A DNA stretch of 64,000 bases from Methylobacillus gramineus (GTDB lineage Bacteria; Pseudomonadota; Gammaproteobacteria; Burkholderiales; Methylophilaceae), in the NCBI RefSeq assembly GCF_020532675.1, contig NZ_JAJAVE010000001.1, forward strand, positions 434,001 through 498,000. The letters run 5' to 3'. The notes beneath the pieces are model-generated. The model searched no databases, was not told where the DNA came from, and was given only the letters and a program-made list of their open reading frames with translations. Positions 35,713-44,449 of this stretch are shown piece after piece; within the stretch, counting starts at the first letter, position 1, and each line of letters starts with the position of its first letter. The position numbers and the translations under genes were made by a program.

Positions 35713-36243
35713 TTATTGTTTCAGCTTCTTCAGGTCGTCAATGATTTCCTGTGAGTGCCGCGAGGTATCTACGCTGAGATAGGTTTTGGCGATATTACCC
35801 TTTGGGTCAACCAGGAATGTATAACGTTTGGCGATCTTGATAATGCCCAGGTTGGTGAGGGCGCCATAGCTGTCAGCCACTTTACCGTCAGCATCTGAGA
35901 GAAGAGGGAAGGGCAGGCTGTACTTTTCGGCGAATTTGGCATGCGAGTCAGAGTCATCAACACTGATGCCCACGACTTTGGCGCCCAGTTTTTCCAATTG
36001 GAATAAATCGTCCCGGAAGCTGCATGCTTCTTTGGTGCAGCCAGGGGTGTCATCTTTGGGGTAGAAATACAATACCAGCCACTGGCCTGAATAATCTGAC
36101 AGGCTGTGATTCTGTTTTTTTGCATCAGGCAGTGTAAATGTTGGGGCTGCGGAGCCTGCTTTGGGGGTAGAAGCGGCATTGGCAAAGCGGAAAGCTACCA
36201 AAGCCAGTCCCATAATGATGAGCGCTGCAATAATTTTGATCAT
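35713..36243 (-). CDS. Peroxiredoxin, PrxQ/Bcp type, exported or membrane-anchored
   Basis: 176 residues. A hydrophobic N-terminus (ALIIMGLALVAFRFANA) acts as signal peptide or anchor. The thioredoxin-fold peroxidase follows, with LYFYPKDDTPGCTKEACSFRD, where peroxidatic and resolving Cys are five residues apart as in PrxQ. It reduces peroxides using thiols and complements the cytoplasmic AhpC at 43802. Export is inferred from the N-terminus; most Bcp proteins are cytoplasmic. Confidence 0.88.
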   Translation of the reverse strand: MIKIIAALIIMGLALVAFRFANAASTPKAGSAAPTFTLPDAKKQNHSLSDYSGQWLVLYFYPKDDTPGCTKEACSFRDDLFQLEKLGAKVVGISVDDSDSHAKFAEKYSLPFPLLSDADGKVADSYGALTNLGIIKIAKRYTFLVDPKGNIAKTYLSVDTSRHSQEIIDDLKKLKQ

Positions 36244-36452
36244 GATTTCTCCAGGAATTATTAACAGGAAAAATTACCCTGTTTTGTACAAGCACTACAG
36301 CAAGTGATTGAAATGTAATGCCATAAGTATACCTTGCCTGCCACGCTTGTATTTGCTCCCTCGCAGACAATTTCATCTTTATGAAAAAATTGCTGATTAC
36401 CCTCTTTTCAAAACTAAAAATTACTGTAGAATCCCGCTCCTCAGTCAGGCAG

Positions 36453-36528
36453 GGTGCTTAGCTCAGTTGGTAGAGCGTCGCCCTTACAAGGCGAATGTCG
36501 GCGGTTCGACCCCGTCAGCACCCACCAT
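36453..36528 (+). tRNA. tRNA-Val (anticodon UAC)
   Basis: 76 nt with acceptor GGGTGCT/AGCACCC, D-loop AGTTGGTAGA, anticodon loop CTTACAA (TAC at 36486-36488), T-loop GTTCGAC and encoded CCA. Confidence 0.95.
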
Positions 36529-36578
36529 CCGCCTGAGTGGAAAAAGTCGCAGGTGTTGCATCACATGCGCATAGTTTA

Positions 36579-36655
36579 GGAGTGGTAGTTCAGTTGGTTA
36601 GAATACCGGCCTGTCACGCCGGGGGTCGCGGGTTCGAGTCCCGTCCACTCCGCCA
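36579..36655 (+). tRNA. tRNA-Asp (anticodon GUC)
   Basis: 77 nt with acceptor GGAGTGG/CCACTCC, anticodon loop CTGTCAC, T-loop GTTCGAG and encoded CCA. It follows tRNA-Val by 50 bp, probably in one transcript. Confidence 0.95.
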
Positions 36656-36659
36656 AAAT

Positions 36660-36690
36660 AAAAAAGCGAGCCTTGTGCTCGCTTTTTTAT
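36660..36690 (+). terminator. Intrinsic terminator of the tRNA operon
   Basis: GCGAGC/GCTCGC with a five-base loop and six T, directly after tRNA-Asp. Confidence 0.88.
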
Positions 36691-36777
36691 TTTCTATATC
36701 GCAGATATGCGTCATTTGCCGAATATCCTGCATAACGACTTTACGACACAATGATCGAAACCATCAGGGAAGTGCTC

Positions 36778-37191
36778 ATGAAGTCGGTCATTCTGTCTTT
36801 TGTTTGTTTTATCTTTTCGCTGTCTGCCCATGCTGTTGAATGGGAGTCGCTGGTGAAAACCCATGAATCAGAATTGCTGGTTGATCTTGATTCCTATGAC
36901 GAGCGGGATGCATATTCATCCATACTTTCGAAGGTAGTGACATATCCAGTAAGCAACAGCAAGATAAAAGCTGAAATTAAGCAGGCAACTGTCAGCCAGA
37001 CGGCACTGGAGTTTGATTGCAGAGAACAGACTTATCGTACCGTGAGAACTTCTTGGTATGACGCTAGTGGCAAGTTATTGAGTAAGAAGACAGGTAGTAA
37101 ACAATTTCAGCCACTAAGTCACGACAGCACGGCTCAAACTATTGCCACGTTGGTATGTCAGGTCAGGAGGATGGTAAATCCTCAAGCGTGA
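36778..37191 (+). CDS. Secreted protein resembling surface-adhesin E
   Basis: 137 residues. The signal peptide ends in LSAHA. The rest (WESLVKTHESELLVDLDSYDE, then ALEFDCREQTYRT, WYDASGKLL, and a C-terminal Cys) fits the small two-Cys beta-sandwich family annotated as surface-adhesin protein E in many proteobacteria. Role unknown. ATG 36778 is preferred because the signal peptide starts there. It converges with a PEP-CTERM gene with a two-base gap. Confidence 0.68.
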   Translation: MKSVILSFVCFIFSLSAHAVEWESLVKTHESELLVDLDSYDERDAYSSILSKVVTYPVSNSKIKAEIKQATVSQTALEFDCREQTYRTVRTSWYDASGKLLSKKTGSKQFQPLSHDSTAQTIATLVCQVRRMVNPQA

Positions 37192-37193
37192 GC

Positions 37194-37853
37194 TTAGTTC
37201 ATGACCACGTTGGGCTTGCGCCTCATGCCAGTGAAGCCTAGTGCAATAAGGCCACAAAGAATTATCGCAGCACTGTTGGGCTCTGGAACAGGCGAGATTG
37301 ACGACTCTAGAGTGAAGTTGGATGCCCCCAGAGAGCCCCCCGCATTGGTCAGGACAATATCCTCGCTATAAAGTAGTAGAGAGCCGCCAGCGCCGCTATA
37401 TGGGTAGGGCTGAGAGGTCTGTGTGTATGAGTTAAGGGTATATATAGGTGTATTTACACCCAATTCTCCGCCCGTCGATAATGAAATACCGCCTGGAGTT
37501 AGTAATACGCTACGTGCATCCGGGAATACGTTGTTAACTCCCGTCCAAATCTCTGATACACGAGCACTAAAGTTCGCGCCCATGAAGATACTGTTCGCCG
37601 TCAGGGTGATAGCGAAAGCATGAATATCCAGGTCATCAAGATGTAAATCCCCGTCAGCTTGTATGGTCACGTTTTTGCTAGACAAGATGCTGCCGTCATT
37701 CAGGGATAAATTGCCCGCGCATAAAAAAGACACTCCATCATCATTTGAAGAAGACAGATTCCCGGAACAGGCTATCTCTTGAATATTGAATGATGAGTTT
37801 GCATAGGACGCCAGTGGAAATACAAGGCCAAGTAGAAGCAATATGTGACGCAT
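37194..37853 (-). CDS. PEP-CTERM sorting-domain protein
   Basis: 219 residues. A signal peptide ends in ASYA. The middle is rich in short beta strands (GNLSLNDGSILSSKNVTIQADGD), like filamentous-haemagglutinin-type repeats. The C-terminus VPEPNSAAIILCGLIALGFTGMRRK is a PEP-CTERM signal. It is probably exported and processed by exosortase. An element similar to the PEP-CTERM upstream motif lies about 80 bp upstream (37934-37948), weaker than in the other genes. Confidence 0.85.
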   Translation of the reverse strand: MRHILLLLGLVFPLASYANSSFNIQEIACSGNLSSSNDDGVSFLCAGNLSLNDGSILSSKNVTIQADGDLHLDDLDIHAFAITLTANSIFMGANFSARVSEIWTGVNNVFPDARSVLLTPGGISLSTGGELGVNTPIYTLNSYTQTSQPYPYSGAGGSLLLYSEDIVLTNAGGSLGASNFTLESSISPVPEPNSAAIILCGLIALGFTGMRRKPNVVMN

Positions 37854-37962
37854 GATGTGTGTGGTCGTGATGTAATCAGCCGCATCATAATGGTGCCATG
37901 TGACTGGCGTGCTTGCATCGGCATAGGCCGAAACTAGTCCCTAGATACTTGCTGAATAAAGG

Positions 37963-38018
37963 CAAAAAAAAGCGCCATACCGGGGAGGGAGAGGGCGCTT
38001 TGGTTCTCAAGAGAGAAC
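37963..38018 (-). ncRNA. Candidate small RNA with anti-Shine-Dalgarno loop (copy B)
   Basis: Read on the minus strand: a hairpin GTTCTC/GAGAAC, a short linker, then AGCGCC/GGCGCT with a loop containing CTCCCTCCCCG, ending in eight T. Same plan as copy A at 17384-17446. It lies between the terminator of one PEP-CTERM gene (38132-38153) and the start of the next (37853), so it needs its own promoter. The stems of A and B differ by compensating changes. Confidence 0.5.
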
Positions 38019-38131
38019 AAAAATGCAACATCAAGGGAGCCACTTGGAGAACATCAGACATTATTTAATGGCATTGGATATGGCAAAACAATAGGACAAT
38101 ATTACAAAGCGAGAATATTTATTCAGGCGAT

Positions 38132-38153
38132 AAAAAACCCGCTGGAGCGGGTT
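38132..38153 (-). terminator. Intrinsic terminator of the DUF4394 gene
   Basis: AACCCGCT-GG-AGCGGGTT followed by six T on the minus strand, 20 bp after the stop. Confidence 0.88.
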
Positions 38154-38172
38154 CTCTTCAGGCAACTAGATA

Positions 38173-39066
38173 TTACGCCTTACGCTTGCGACGCGCTTGA
38201 AACCCAATCAGTCCCAGGCCAGCCAGAATCATGGCATAGGTGCCTGGTTCTGGTACTGCCGCCACTGCTGCCAGGGTGAGGCCATTGATGGTGCCGATGA
38301 ATCGGGCTGATTCGGTGGCAAGACCCGTGTTCAAGTCAATGGAGAACAGGCCAGTCTTCAAGAGACCATCATCGTAATTGATCGCTGCATAGGCAGAACC
38401 GCTGTTTAACAATTCAAAACCGTTAGCACTTAACGCATCTACACCAAGGGAGCCAATGTTGGTGAGCGTGGGGTTATTGAACCCTGTGGCAGCAAAGGAT
38501 AGCGTATTGTCAGCACTGTTCAGATAGTAAAGGCCGGTACTTGCTGGCGCGTCACTCACGCTTGGATCTGAGTTGGTATAGGCAACAGCAGAGAAGCCTG
38601 CTGAAATGGAGGTGGCGGTGGTAACAGCCCCTGTGGTGACATTAATAGCGTAGTTATCGCCTGTACTGCTGACTAAACGCAAGGATGCATTGGGGGTTCT
38701 ATCAGCAACAGGGTTGAAATCGATGCCATATCCCTTAGACGTGGATACGATATTGCTCGATAGATTGGCTACGAACGTGCTTGAACCTGTGACGGCATCA
38801 ATCGTGAAAATCTTATTGGTGGCTGTAATGCCATATATCTGATTATCCGAAGGACGCAGATCAATGCCAATAAAAGACTCCCCAGCCGCCGCGCCAGAAA
38901 TGGTATTGAAAGCTGAAGTGTCGATCAACGCACTTGCGCTATCGAAAATGCCGATCTGATTGTTGCTGTTGAGCGCTACCAGGCTGACCGCATGGGCAGG
39001 CAGAGCAATGAAACCGAGAGACAATGTAAGGGCTGAGGCCGTAAAAATACTTTTAGCGTTATTCAT
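38173..39066 (-). CDS. DUF4394 / PEP-CTERM protein
   Basis: 297 residues. The signal peptide ends in LPAHA. The main part (LVALNSNNQIGIFDSA, FIGIDLRPSDNQIYGITATNKIFTID, GYGIDFNPVADRTPNASLRLVS, GLYYLNSADNTL) is a DUF4394 beta-propeller-like domain. The C-terminus VPEPGTYAMILAGLGLIGFQARRKRK is a PEP-CTERM signal. Surface or matrix protein of unknown binding partner. Upstream, GTTAAGA at about 39154 resembles part of the PEP-CTERM element. Confidence 0.9.
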   Translation of the reverse strand: MNNAKSIFTASALTLSLGFIALPAHAVSLVALNSNNQIGIFDSASALIDTSAFNTISGAAAGESFIGIDLRPSDNQIYGITATNKIFTIDAVTGSSTFVANLSSNIVSTSKGYGIDFNPVADRTPNASLRLVSSTGDNYAINVTTGAVTTATSISAGFSAVAYTNSDPSVSDAPASTGLYYLNSADNTLSFAATGFNNPTLTNIGSLGVDALSANGFELLNSGSAYAAINYDDGLLKTGLFSIDLNTGLATESARFIGTINGLTLAAVAAVPEPGTYAMILAGLGLIGFQARRKRKA

Positions 39067-39247
39067 AAAGATTCCTAGCAGATAGTTGGAGGAAACTGCA
39101 TATAGGCCGAGGTGTGCTTTCTCGGTACGAGAACTCTATATTTGTAAATGATTGTTAAGAGTCAGTGCTATCTGATTTTTTTGTAGGAATAATCTGAATT
39201 ACGTAGTGTTGGCGATTTCTCTATGTAATATATATAAGCATAATGAG

Positions 39248-39275
39248 GAATGGCCTGCAGTTTTGCAGGCCATTC
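39248..39275. terminator. Strong hairpin downstream of the cupin gene
   Basis: Twelve-base perfect arms (GAATGGCCTGCA and complement) with a four-base loop, without a long T-run. Probably the 3' end of the cupin transcript. Confidence 0.5.
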
Positions 39276-39325
39276 TTATACGCGGTACTGTATTTCAAAA
39301 CAGTGCGTTGATCTGTATATATTGT

Positions 39326-39808
39326 TTATTTCTTTTTACGCGGATCATCAGCCGGATTGGTATAGCTAATGTCCCATGGGCCAGTCGCTATCAGCTCAAC
39401 AATGGTTTCTTCTTCATTCGTCCACACATAATGTGAGTGGCCTGCGGGCAAAACAAAACTTTCTCCTACCTTCAGTATTTCACCATTATTCTTATCCAGC
39501 GTTTTCCCCATACCATTGCCCAATTTACCCTTCAACACTGTAATGACTTCAGTAAAGGGGTGTGTATGCGCAGGGATAGGGTAGTTGGGTGGGAATTTGA
39601 GCCAGACTATAAATACACCGGGTTTTGAGGGATCACCAAGCAATAATGCGCTTTTAGCCCCCTTGGGCAGTATAGGTTCATCTTTCCATTTCAGTTGTTC
39701 CGCACGAAATGACTGCATTTTATCTGCAGTCATGCGGTCAATCAGGTCAGCTGCATTGGCATTCATGGCTGCCATCAATAAACATGTGGTGACGAAAATT
39801 TTCCTCAT
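39326..39808 (-). CDS. Secreted cupin-domain protein
   Basis: 160 residues. The signal peptide ends in AMNANA. The cupin motifs are IPAHTHPFTEVITVLKG (two His and a Glu for the metal) and LPAGHSHYVW. Small exported cupins of this kind have no assigned substrate. ATG 39808 has GGAGAAG upstream; the open frame continues 15 codons further without a ribosome binding site. It is not in an operon. Confidence 0.8.
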   Translation of the reverse strand: MRKIFVTTCLLMAAMNANAADLIDRMTADKMQSFRAEQLKWKDEPILPKGAKSALLLGDPSKPGVFIVWLKFPPNYPIPAHTHPFTEVITVLKGKLGNGMGKTLDKNNGEILKVGESFVLPAGHSHYVWTNEEETIVELIATGPWDISYTNPADDPRKKK

Positions 39809-40016
39809 CGCTTTCTTCTCCAAAAATAAATATTTATTTCCCTCTTTAATCAAAGGGTTTCTTTACATCAGTTTACGTAATGTAAGACTTGGATAATGAA
39901 TGGTGGGGGGGTGATAGAACAACAGGAAAAAAACTGAGAAGTACCTCATGAAAATAATGGTTCACCCCTCATGATTATTACAGGGTGTTGCTATAGGCAA
40001 TGACTCCAATATGCTG

Positions 40017-40457
40017 TTAATCCAGATTGTGATGGTTACCCGATTCTGGCTGCCGAGCAATATCAGTATTGATACCGTCAATAGACTTAATGATCATATA
40101 TTGGTCTGCACTAAAATATTGCTGTAGGCGAGACTCCAATTCATGCGCATGATCACCATGTGTAGGCTGAGCCGGCTGGGTATGAAATACTAATTTTGGG
40201 TAAACATCTTCAACGGAGAGTTTCTTCCAAATACTGTATTGAACTAATGTCCGACCTGCAATTAGATCCTTATTATTGGCAGGAGCACAGATTATTCGAA
40301 AGTCGTTTTCAGGAAAGATATGTGTAAGGTGCTTATGTACGATCGCCAAATGCACAGGCGCATCAAAAGGCATGGTGGTTAATATCATTTTACCCAAATC
40401 ATTAAGCCCACCTCCTGGAATTCGGGCGATTACCAAGCAAATCATCTTAGTTACCAT
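40017..40457 (-). CDS. Unrecognised protein, 146 residues
   Basis: Starts MVTKMICLVIARIPGGGLNDLGK, continues VHLAIVHKHLTHIFPENDFRIICAPANNKD and contains AQPTHGDHAHELESRLQQYF. No membrane segment or known motif. A second start codon (codon 5) is possible. The protein-like composition and length are the only support. A universal-stress-like alpha/beta fold is conceivable, but no ATP motif is visible. Confidence 0.5.
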   Translation of the reverse strand: MVTKMICLVIARIPGGGLNDLGKMILTTMPFDAPVHLAIVHKHLTHIFPENDFRIICAPANNKDLIAGRTLVQYSIWKKLSVEDVYPKLVFHTQPAQPTHGDHAHELESRLQQYFSADQYMIIKSIDGINTDIARQPESGNHHNLD

Positions 40458-40763
40458 CAGTATATTTTCTTTATTAACACTATCTCAAAAGATGTCTCAA
40501 AGGATGATCCTAAAGATATTAAGGGTAATGTTCATAGCACCATTAATGAGGCTGCTAACAGCCAGGGGAGTGGTTCAGGTACAATTGAATAGGTTTGCAA
40601 TGTCAGACATTTCCCTATAGTGGGGCTTGAGAAACAAAGCTAATATCTCTCCGCTGATTAGTTCAAACAGGGCTTCAACCCTTTCCCCCTGGCCCGCTTA
40701 TACTCGGACAATAAGTCGTTTGGCTAATCAGCTATCCCACCTTGTGTCATAATTTTCTGTCGG
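40458..40763. other. Gene-less stretch between two orphan genes
   Basis: No gene with a start codon. A plus-strand open stretch ending at about 40590 has a coding-like composition (DVSKDDPKDIKGNV) but no start; it may be chance or a remnant. Confidence 0.4.
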
Positions 40764-41330
40764 CTACTGCACCTTTGCCTTCACCAGCTCAGTCTCTTTT
40801 TTAATACGCTTTGTTGAGTCCTGCTCAAGTTTTCCATAATTCAAGTGATCGTGAATCGAACGTAGCTGCTGCAGGTCATTTGTATACTGAAGCTCAAAAC
40901 ACGGGAAACGCTGATTGTAAAAGCGTCGCTCCCTCGTGAGCTCATCCAAATCATCGTGATGCACCCCATTAAAGATAGTGAATTTATTTTCTGTAAAATC
41001 GCGAATTGCCGTAATTCGGTTCATTCCATCCAGTAACCAGCCTGACATCGGTTTCACCCCACTGGTTCGCCACTGCAGAGCATGCAGGACGTAGTAGCCG
41101 ATAGGGATCCCAAGGAAAATATTCTCCACGAATCGAGCTTGCCTTTCCTTGTTCCAGTCTGATTTCTGGCTCCAGGGGGGAAGCACAAAGTTCACCAATG
41201 TTTTTTCACTTTTCAGCGAAGGCAGTTGAGGCGAAATGGCAAAAATATGCCCTATGGGATATTCATGTGGAACACCGTATAGCAAACGATCAGGCAGTAA
41301 TGGAGATTTTTGATGTGGTACATCGGTCAT
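40764..41330 (-). CDS. Single-domain DUF262 (ParB/Srx-like) protein
   Basis: 188 residues. VLPPWSQKSDWNKERQARFVENIFLGIPIGYYVL and WLLDGMNRITAIRDFTENKFTIF correspond to the DUF262 N-terminal motifs (LPPxQR, R-ES-LLGIPI, LDGQQRLTAI). Larger DUF262 proteins such as GmrSD are nucleases of modification-dependent restriction systems. This copy lacks the DUF1524 HNH domain, so a nuclease role is not supported. No partner gene adjacent. Confidence 0.65.
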   Translation of the reverse strand: MTDVPHQKSPLLPDRLLYGVPHEYPIGHIFAISPQLPSLKSEKTLVNFVLPPWSQKSDWNKERQARFVENIFLGIPIGYYVLHALQWRTSGVKPMSGWLLDGMNRITAIRDFTENKFTIFNGVHHDDLDELTRERRFYNQRFPCFELQYTNDLQQLRSIHDHLNYGKLEQDSTKRIKKETELVKAKVQ

Positions 41331-41570
41331 AGATACAATCCTTTTATGATGAAGTGCTCAATGTCTACATTAAGGTTATCTATAATTCCGATACTCCTTG
41401 CCAGGAATAGTTCCTTGGAGTTGCATTAAGCAGAGTGGCGATATCTCAGTGGATACTTACCCACTGGCAGAGTAAGGATTGCTCGCTCATTATCCTGCCA
41501 AGTGTGTTTTTTCTGTTACTTACCTTGGGTATTGGGATATTAGTATTCAGATTTTTGTCGTTATGACGTA

Positions 41571-41834
41571 TTAGCGTTGTTGCCAATCGTATTTTTTGTC
41601 ATAAGGCTTGGACTGGTTTAGGTTTTCATCCCTGTCATTATTGATAGGGCGTGGAGCTAAGTCCATGGGGCGATCCTGATAAGTATTCAAGGGTTCACGG
41701 TGACCGCTACGGTCATATTGGCGGATGCTTTCAACCTGCTGCCGTTCTCGGGTTTGTTGCTTGGATTCATTGGAACTTTCAGCATGAGCCAGGCTGGATA
41801 TTGTGAGAAGTATGAATATAAACGAATGTTTCAT
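41571..41834 (-). CDS. Small secreted hydrophilic protein
   Basis: 87 residues. The signal peptide ends in SLAHA. The mature part is short, highly charged and rich in Gln, Arg, Asp and Asn (ESKQQTRERQQVESIRQYDRSG), probably unstructured. ATG 41834 has GGGAAAAG upstream. No family recognised. Confidence 0.5.
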   Translation of the reverse strand: MKHSFIFILLTISSLAHAESSNESKQQTRERQQVESIRQYDRSGHREPLNTYQDRPMDLAPRPINNDRDENLNQSKPYDKKYDWQQR

Positions 41835-42003
41835 TGGCTTTTCCCACTGTAAGATAGATATCTGCGGTCTTAACAACAATCGTATGGCGACCATAGCCAT
41901 AGTCGCTCAAGTTTGAATGTCGTTTGGCGGGAATTGATGAGTAGAAACAACAAACCCCGTAGTCGTTAAGATATCACGGGGTTGGAGGCGCTGCTTTAGA
42001 TTG

Positions 42004-42078
42004 TGGTGTCCCCGTCAGGACTCGAACCTGAAACTGACCCTTAGGAGGGGCCGGTGATATCCGTTTCACCACGAGGAC
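42004..42078 (-). tRNA. tRNA-Arg (anticodon CCU)
   Basis: 75 nt with acceptor GTCCTCG/CGGGGAC (one mismatch), anticodon loop CTCCTAA, T-loop GTTCGAG and encoded CCA. An AACCCCGT/ACGGGGTT inverted repeat 25-50 bp downstream may end its transcript. Confidence 0.92.
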
Positions 42079-42164
42079 AGCCAGCCGCTATTCTACCTTT
42101 TAAGCAGACTTAACGGTACTGTTTCGAACGGTTTTTGGCCATGTTAAACAGCACCGTTATTGGC

Positions 42165-43721
42165 TCAGGAGCGAATCAGGTGTTCAAATGCGCCCAAGGC
42201 TGCCTTTGAACCTTCGCCCATGGCGATGATGATTTGCTTGAATGGTACGGTGGTCACATCGCCTGCCGCAAATACGCCGGGTACCGAGGTTTGTCCCTTG
42301 GCATCGACTTCTATTTCGCCGAACTTGCTCAAGGCAACGGTATCCTTGATCCAGTCGGTGTTGGGTACCAGACCGATCTGGATGAATACCGCAGCCAGAT
42401 CTACCCGGTGAGATTCACCCGTCTGGCGATTGGTATAGGTGATACCGTTGACCTTTTCCCCATCACCATTGATTTCACTGGTTTGTGCGCCAGTGATCAC
42501 GGTCACGTTAGGCAGGCTGAACAGTTTTTTCTGCAAGACGGCATCAGCACGCAATTCACCATTAAACTCAAGTAAGGTGACGTCCTTCACAATACCTGCC
42601 AGATCAATGGCTGCTTCCACGCCAGAGTTCCCACCGCCTATGACGGCTACACTCTTGCCCTTGAACAATGGCCCATCGCAGTGAGGGCAGTAAGCCACGC
42701 CCCGTCCACGATATTCCTGTTCGCCTGGCACATTGATTTTCCTCCAGCGTGCTCCTGTAGAGACGATGACAGACTTGGATCTGAGCACAGCCCCACTTTC
42801 CAGACGGACTTCCATGAGCCCGTCATGACTGGCTGCAGGCATCAGGGATGCAGCACGTTGCAGGTTCATGATGTCAACATCGTAGCTCTTGACGTGCTCT
42901 TCCAGTGAGGCTGCCAGCTTGGGGCCATCAGTTTCCTTGACTGAGATGAAGTTTTCTATCGCCATGGTGTCCATGACCTGTCCGCCAAATCGATCTGCGA
43001 CCAAGCCGGTGCGTATGCCTTTACGCGCAGAGTAAATGGCAGCTGAAGCGCCAGCGGGCCCACCACCCACGATAAGTACATCGTAGGGGGCTTTTTCTGA
43101 TAGTTTTTGTGCTTCTTTGGCGATGGCACCAGTATCAATCTTGTTGAGGATTTCTTTCACACCCATGCGGCCATGACCGAATTCCTGGCCATTGAGGAAA
43201 ATGGTGGGCACTGCCATGATACGCCGCTCGTTGACTTCATCCTGGAACAGGGAGCCGTCTATCATGGTATGACGAATGTTAGGGTTGATGGCGGACATCA
43301 GATTCAAAGCCTGAACTACCTCGGGGCAGTTATGGCAGCTTAATGAGATGTACGTTTCAAAATTGAATTCACCCTCTATGCCACGAATCTGTTCGATCAC
43401 TTCAGCCTCGGCCTTGGGCGGATGGCCGCCAACTTGCAATAAGGCAAGCACTAGTGAAGTGAACTCGTGACCCATGGGGATGCCAGCAAATCGTATGCCG
43501 ATGTTTTTGCCAGGGCTGTTGAGAGCAAACGAAGGCTTGCGTTGGTCGTCATCATCACGTTGTTGCACAGAGATGAGGGGAGACAGGCCCTTGAGATCGT
43601 CCAGCAGTGACAGCACTTCTCGCGATTTGTCGCCGCTGTCTACTGAAGCCACGATCTCGATCGGCTGTGTCACCTTATCCAGATATGCTTTTAATTGGGT
43701 TTTGATATTGGCATCCAACAT
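42165..43721 (-). CDS. ahpF: Alkyl hydroperoxide reductase subunit F
   Basis: 518 residues. The N-terminal tandem thioredoxin-like domain has redox pair SCHNCPE. The FAD/NADH domains have [17 protein letters not shown], the second redox pair YCPHCDG and [17 protein letters not shown], and the C-terminus carries [21 protein letters not shown]. It passes electrons from NADH to AhpC, encoded immediately upstream in the same operon. All four catalytic cysteines are present. Confidence 0.96.
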   Translation of the reverse strand: MLDANIKTQLKAYLDKVTQPIEIVASVDSGDKSREVLSLLDDLKGLSPLISVQQRDDDDQRKPSFALNSPGKNIGIRFAGIPMGHEFTSLVLALLQVGGHPPKAEAEVIEQIRGIEGEFNFETYISLSCHNCPEVVQALNLMSAINPNIRHTMIDGSLFQDEVNERRIMAVPTIFLNGQEFGHGRMGVKEILNKIDTGAIAKEAQKLSEKAPYDVLIVGGGPAGASAAIYSARKGIRTGLVADRFGGQVMDTMAIENFISVKETDGPKLAASLEEHVKSYDVDIMNLQRAASLMPAASHDGLMEVRLESGAVLRSKSVIVSTGARWRKINVPGEQEYRGRGVAYCPHCDGPLFKGKSVAVIGGGNSGVEAAIDLAGIVKDVTLLEFNGELRADAVLQKKLFSLPNVTVITGAQTSEINGDGEKVNGITYTNRQTGESHRVDLAAVFIQIGLVPNTDWIKDTVALSKFGEIEVDAKGQTSVPGVFAAGDVTTVPFKQIIIAMGEGSKAALGAFEHLIRS

Positions 43722-43801
43722 GATGTGTTCTCTTTTCTTTAACGCTGAGTAAAAATGGCCCGGGCAAGGCAGGGAGATTGAGTTGCCCGGGCTAGCTGGC
43801 T

Positions 43802-44371
43802 TTAGATCTTGCCGATCAAGTCCAGTGATGGTGCCAAGGTAGCCTCACCAGGCTGCCATGAAGCAGGGCAAACTTCGCCGTCATGGGTCGCTACATACTG
43901 GGCAGCTTGCACCTTGCGCAACAGATCCTTGGCTGAGCGGCCAATACCAAGATCATTCACTTCTGCAGCCTTGATCTTGCCTTCTGGATCAATGATGAAT
44001 GTGCCGCGCAGTGCCAGGCCTTCTTCTTCAATGTACACATTGAAGTTGCGGGAAATGACGCCAGTTGGGTCACCAATCATTGGATACTTGATCTTCTTGA
44101 TGGTGTCTGAAGTGTCATGCCAGGCTTTATGGGTGAAGTGCGTATCGGTAGATACTGAATACACTTCAACGCCGAGTTTTTGCAGCTCTTCATAGTGATC
44201 AGCGACATCACCTAGTTCCGTAGGGCACACGAAAGTGAAATCGGCAGGGTAGAACACAACCGCGGACCATTTGCCTTTCAGGTCTGCTTCGGTCACGGTG
44301 ACGAACTCACCGTTGTGGAATGCTGTGGCTTTGAATGGCTTAACTTCGCTGTTGACAATCGGGGTGGACAT
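43802..44371 (-). CDS. ahpC: Alkyl hydroperoxide reductase subunit C
   Basis: 189 residues, a typical 2-Cys peroxiredoxin: peroxidatic Cys in [14 protein letters not shown] (about 50) and resolving Cys in GEVCPASW near the C-terminus. It reduces hydrogen peroxide and organic peroxides, and is recycled by AhpF. The start is well supported by AAGGAG. The AT-rich region upstream (44400-44450) could hold an OxyR site, but no convincing ATAG-N7-CTAT pattern is seen. Confidence 0.97.
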   Translation of the reverse strand: MSTPIVNSEVKPFKATAFHNGEFVTVTEADLKGKWSAVVFYPADFTFVCPTELGDVADHYEELQKLGVEVYSVSTDTHFTHKAWHDTSDTIKKIKYPMIGDPTGVISRNFNVYIEEEGLALRGTFIIDPEGKIKAAEVNDLGIGRSAKDLLRKVQAAQYVATHDGEVCPASWQPGEATLAPSLDLIGKI

Positions 44372-44449
44372 TGCAATCTCCTTGGGTGGTTAAATAGTGA
44401 GATTGCAGTGTAATGGGGTGAGGTGAATAAATAAAATTGATTGTTTAAA

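Noticed and set aside
37963-38018. Reading the GGGGAGG hairpins as plus-strand riboswitches
   Set aside because: The T-run follows the hairpin only on the minus strand, and no downstream plus-strand gene is close enough at either locus.
40470-40590. A plus-strand coding stretch (DVSKDDPKDIKGNV and following)
   Set aside because: It has no start codon, overlaps the start of the minus-strand gene and is too short to separate from chance.
44372-44449. OxyR binding site in front of ahpC
   Set aside because: The region is AT-rich but the ATAG-N7-CTAT spacing cannot be matched with confidence.
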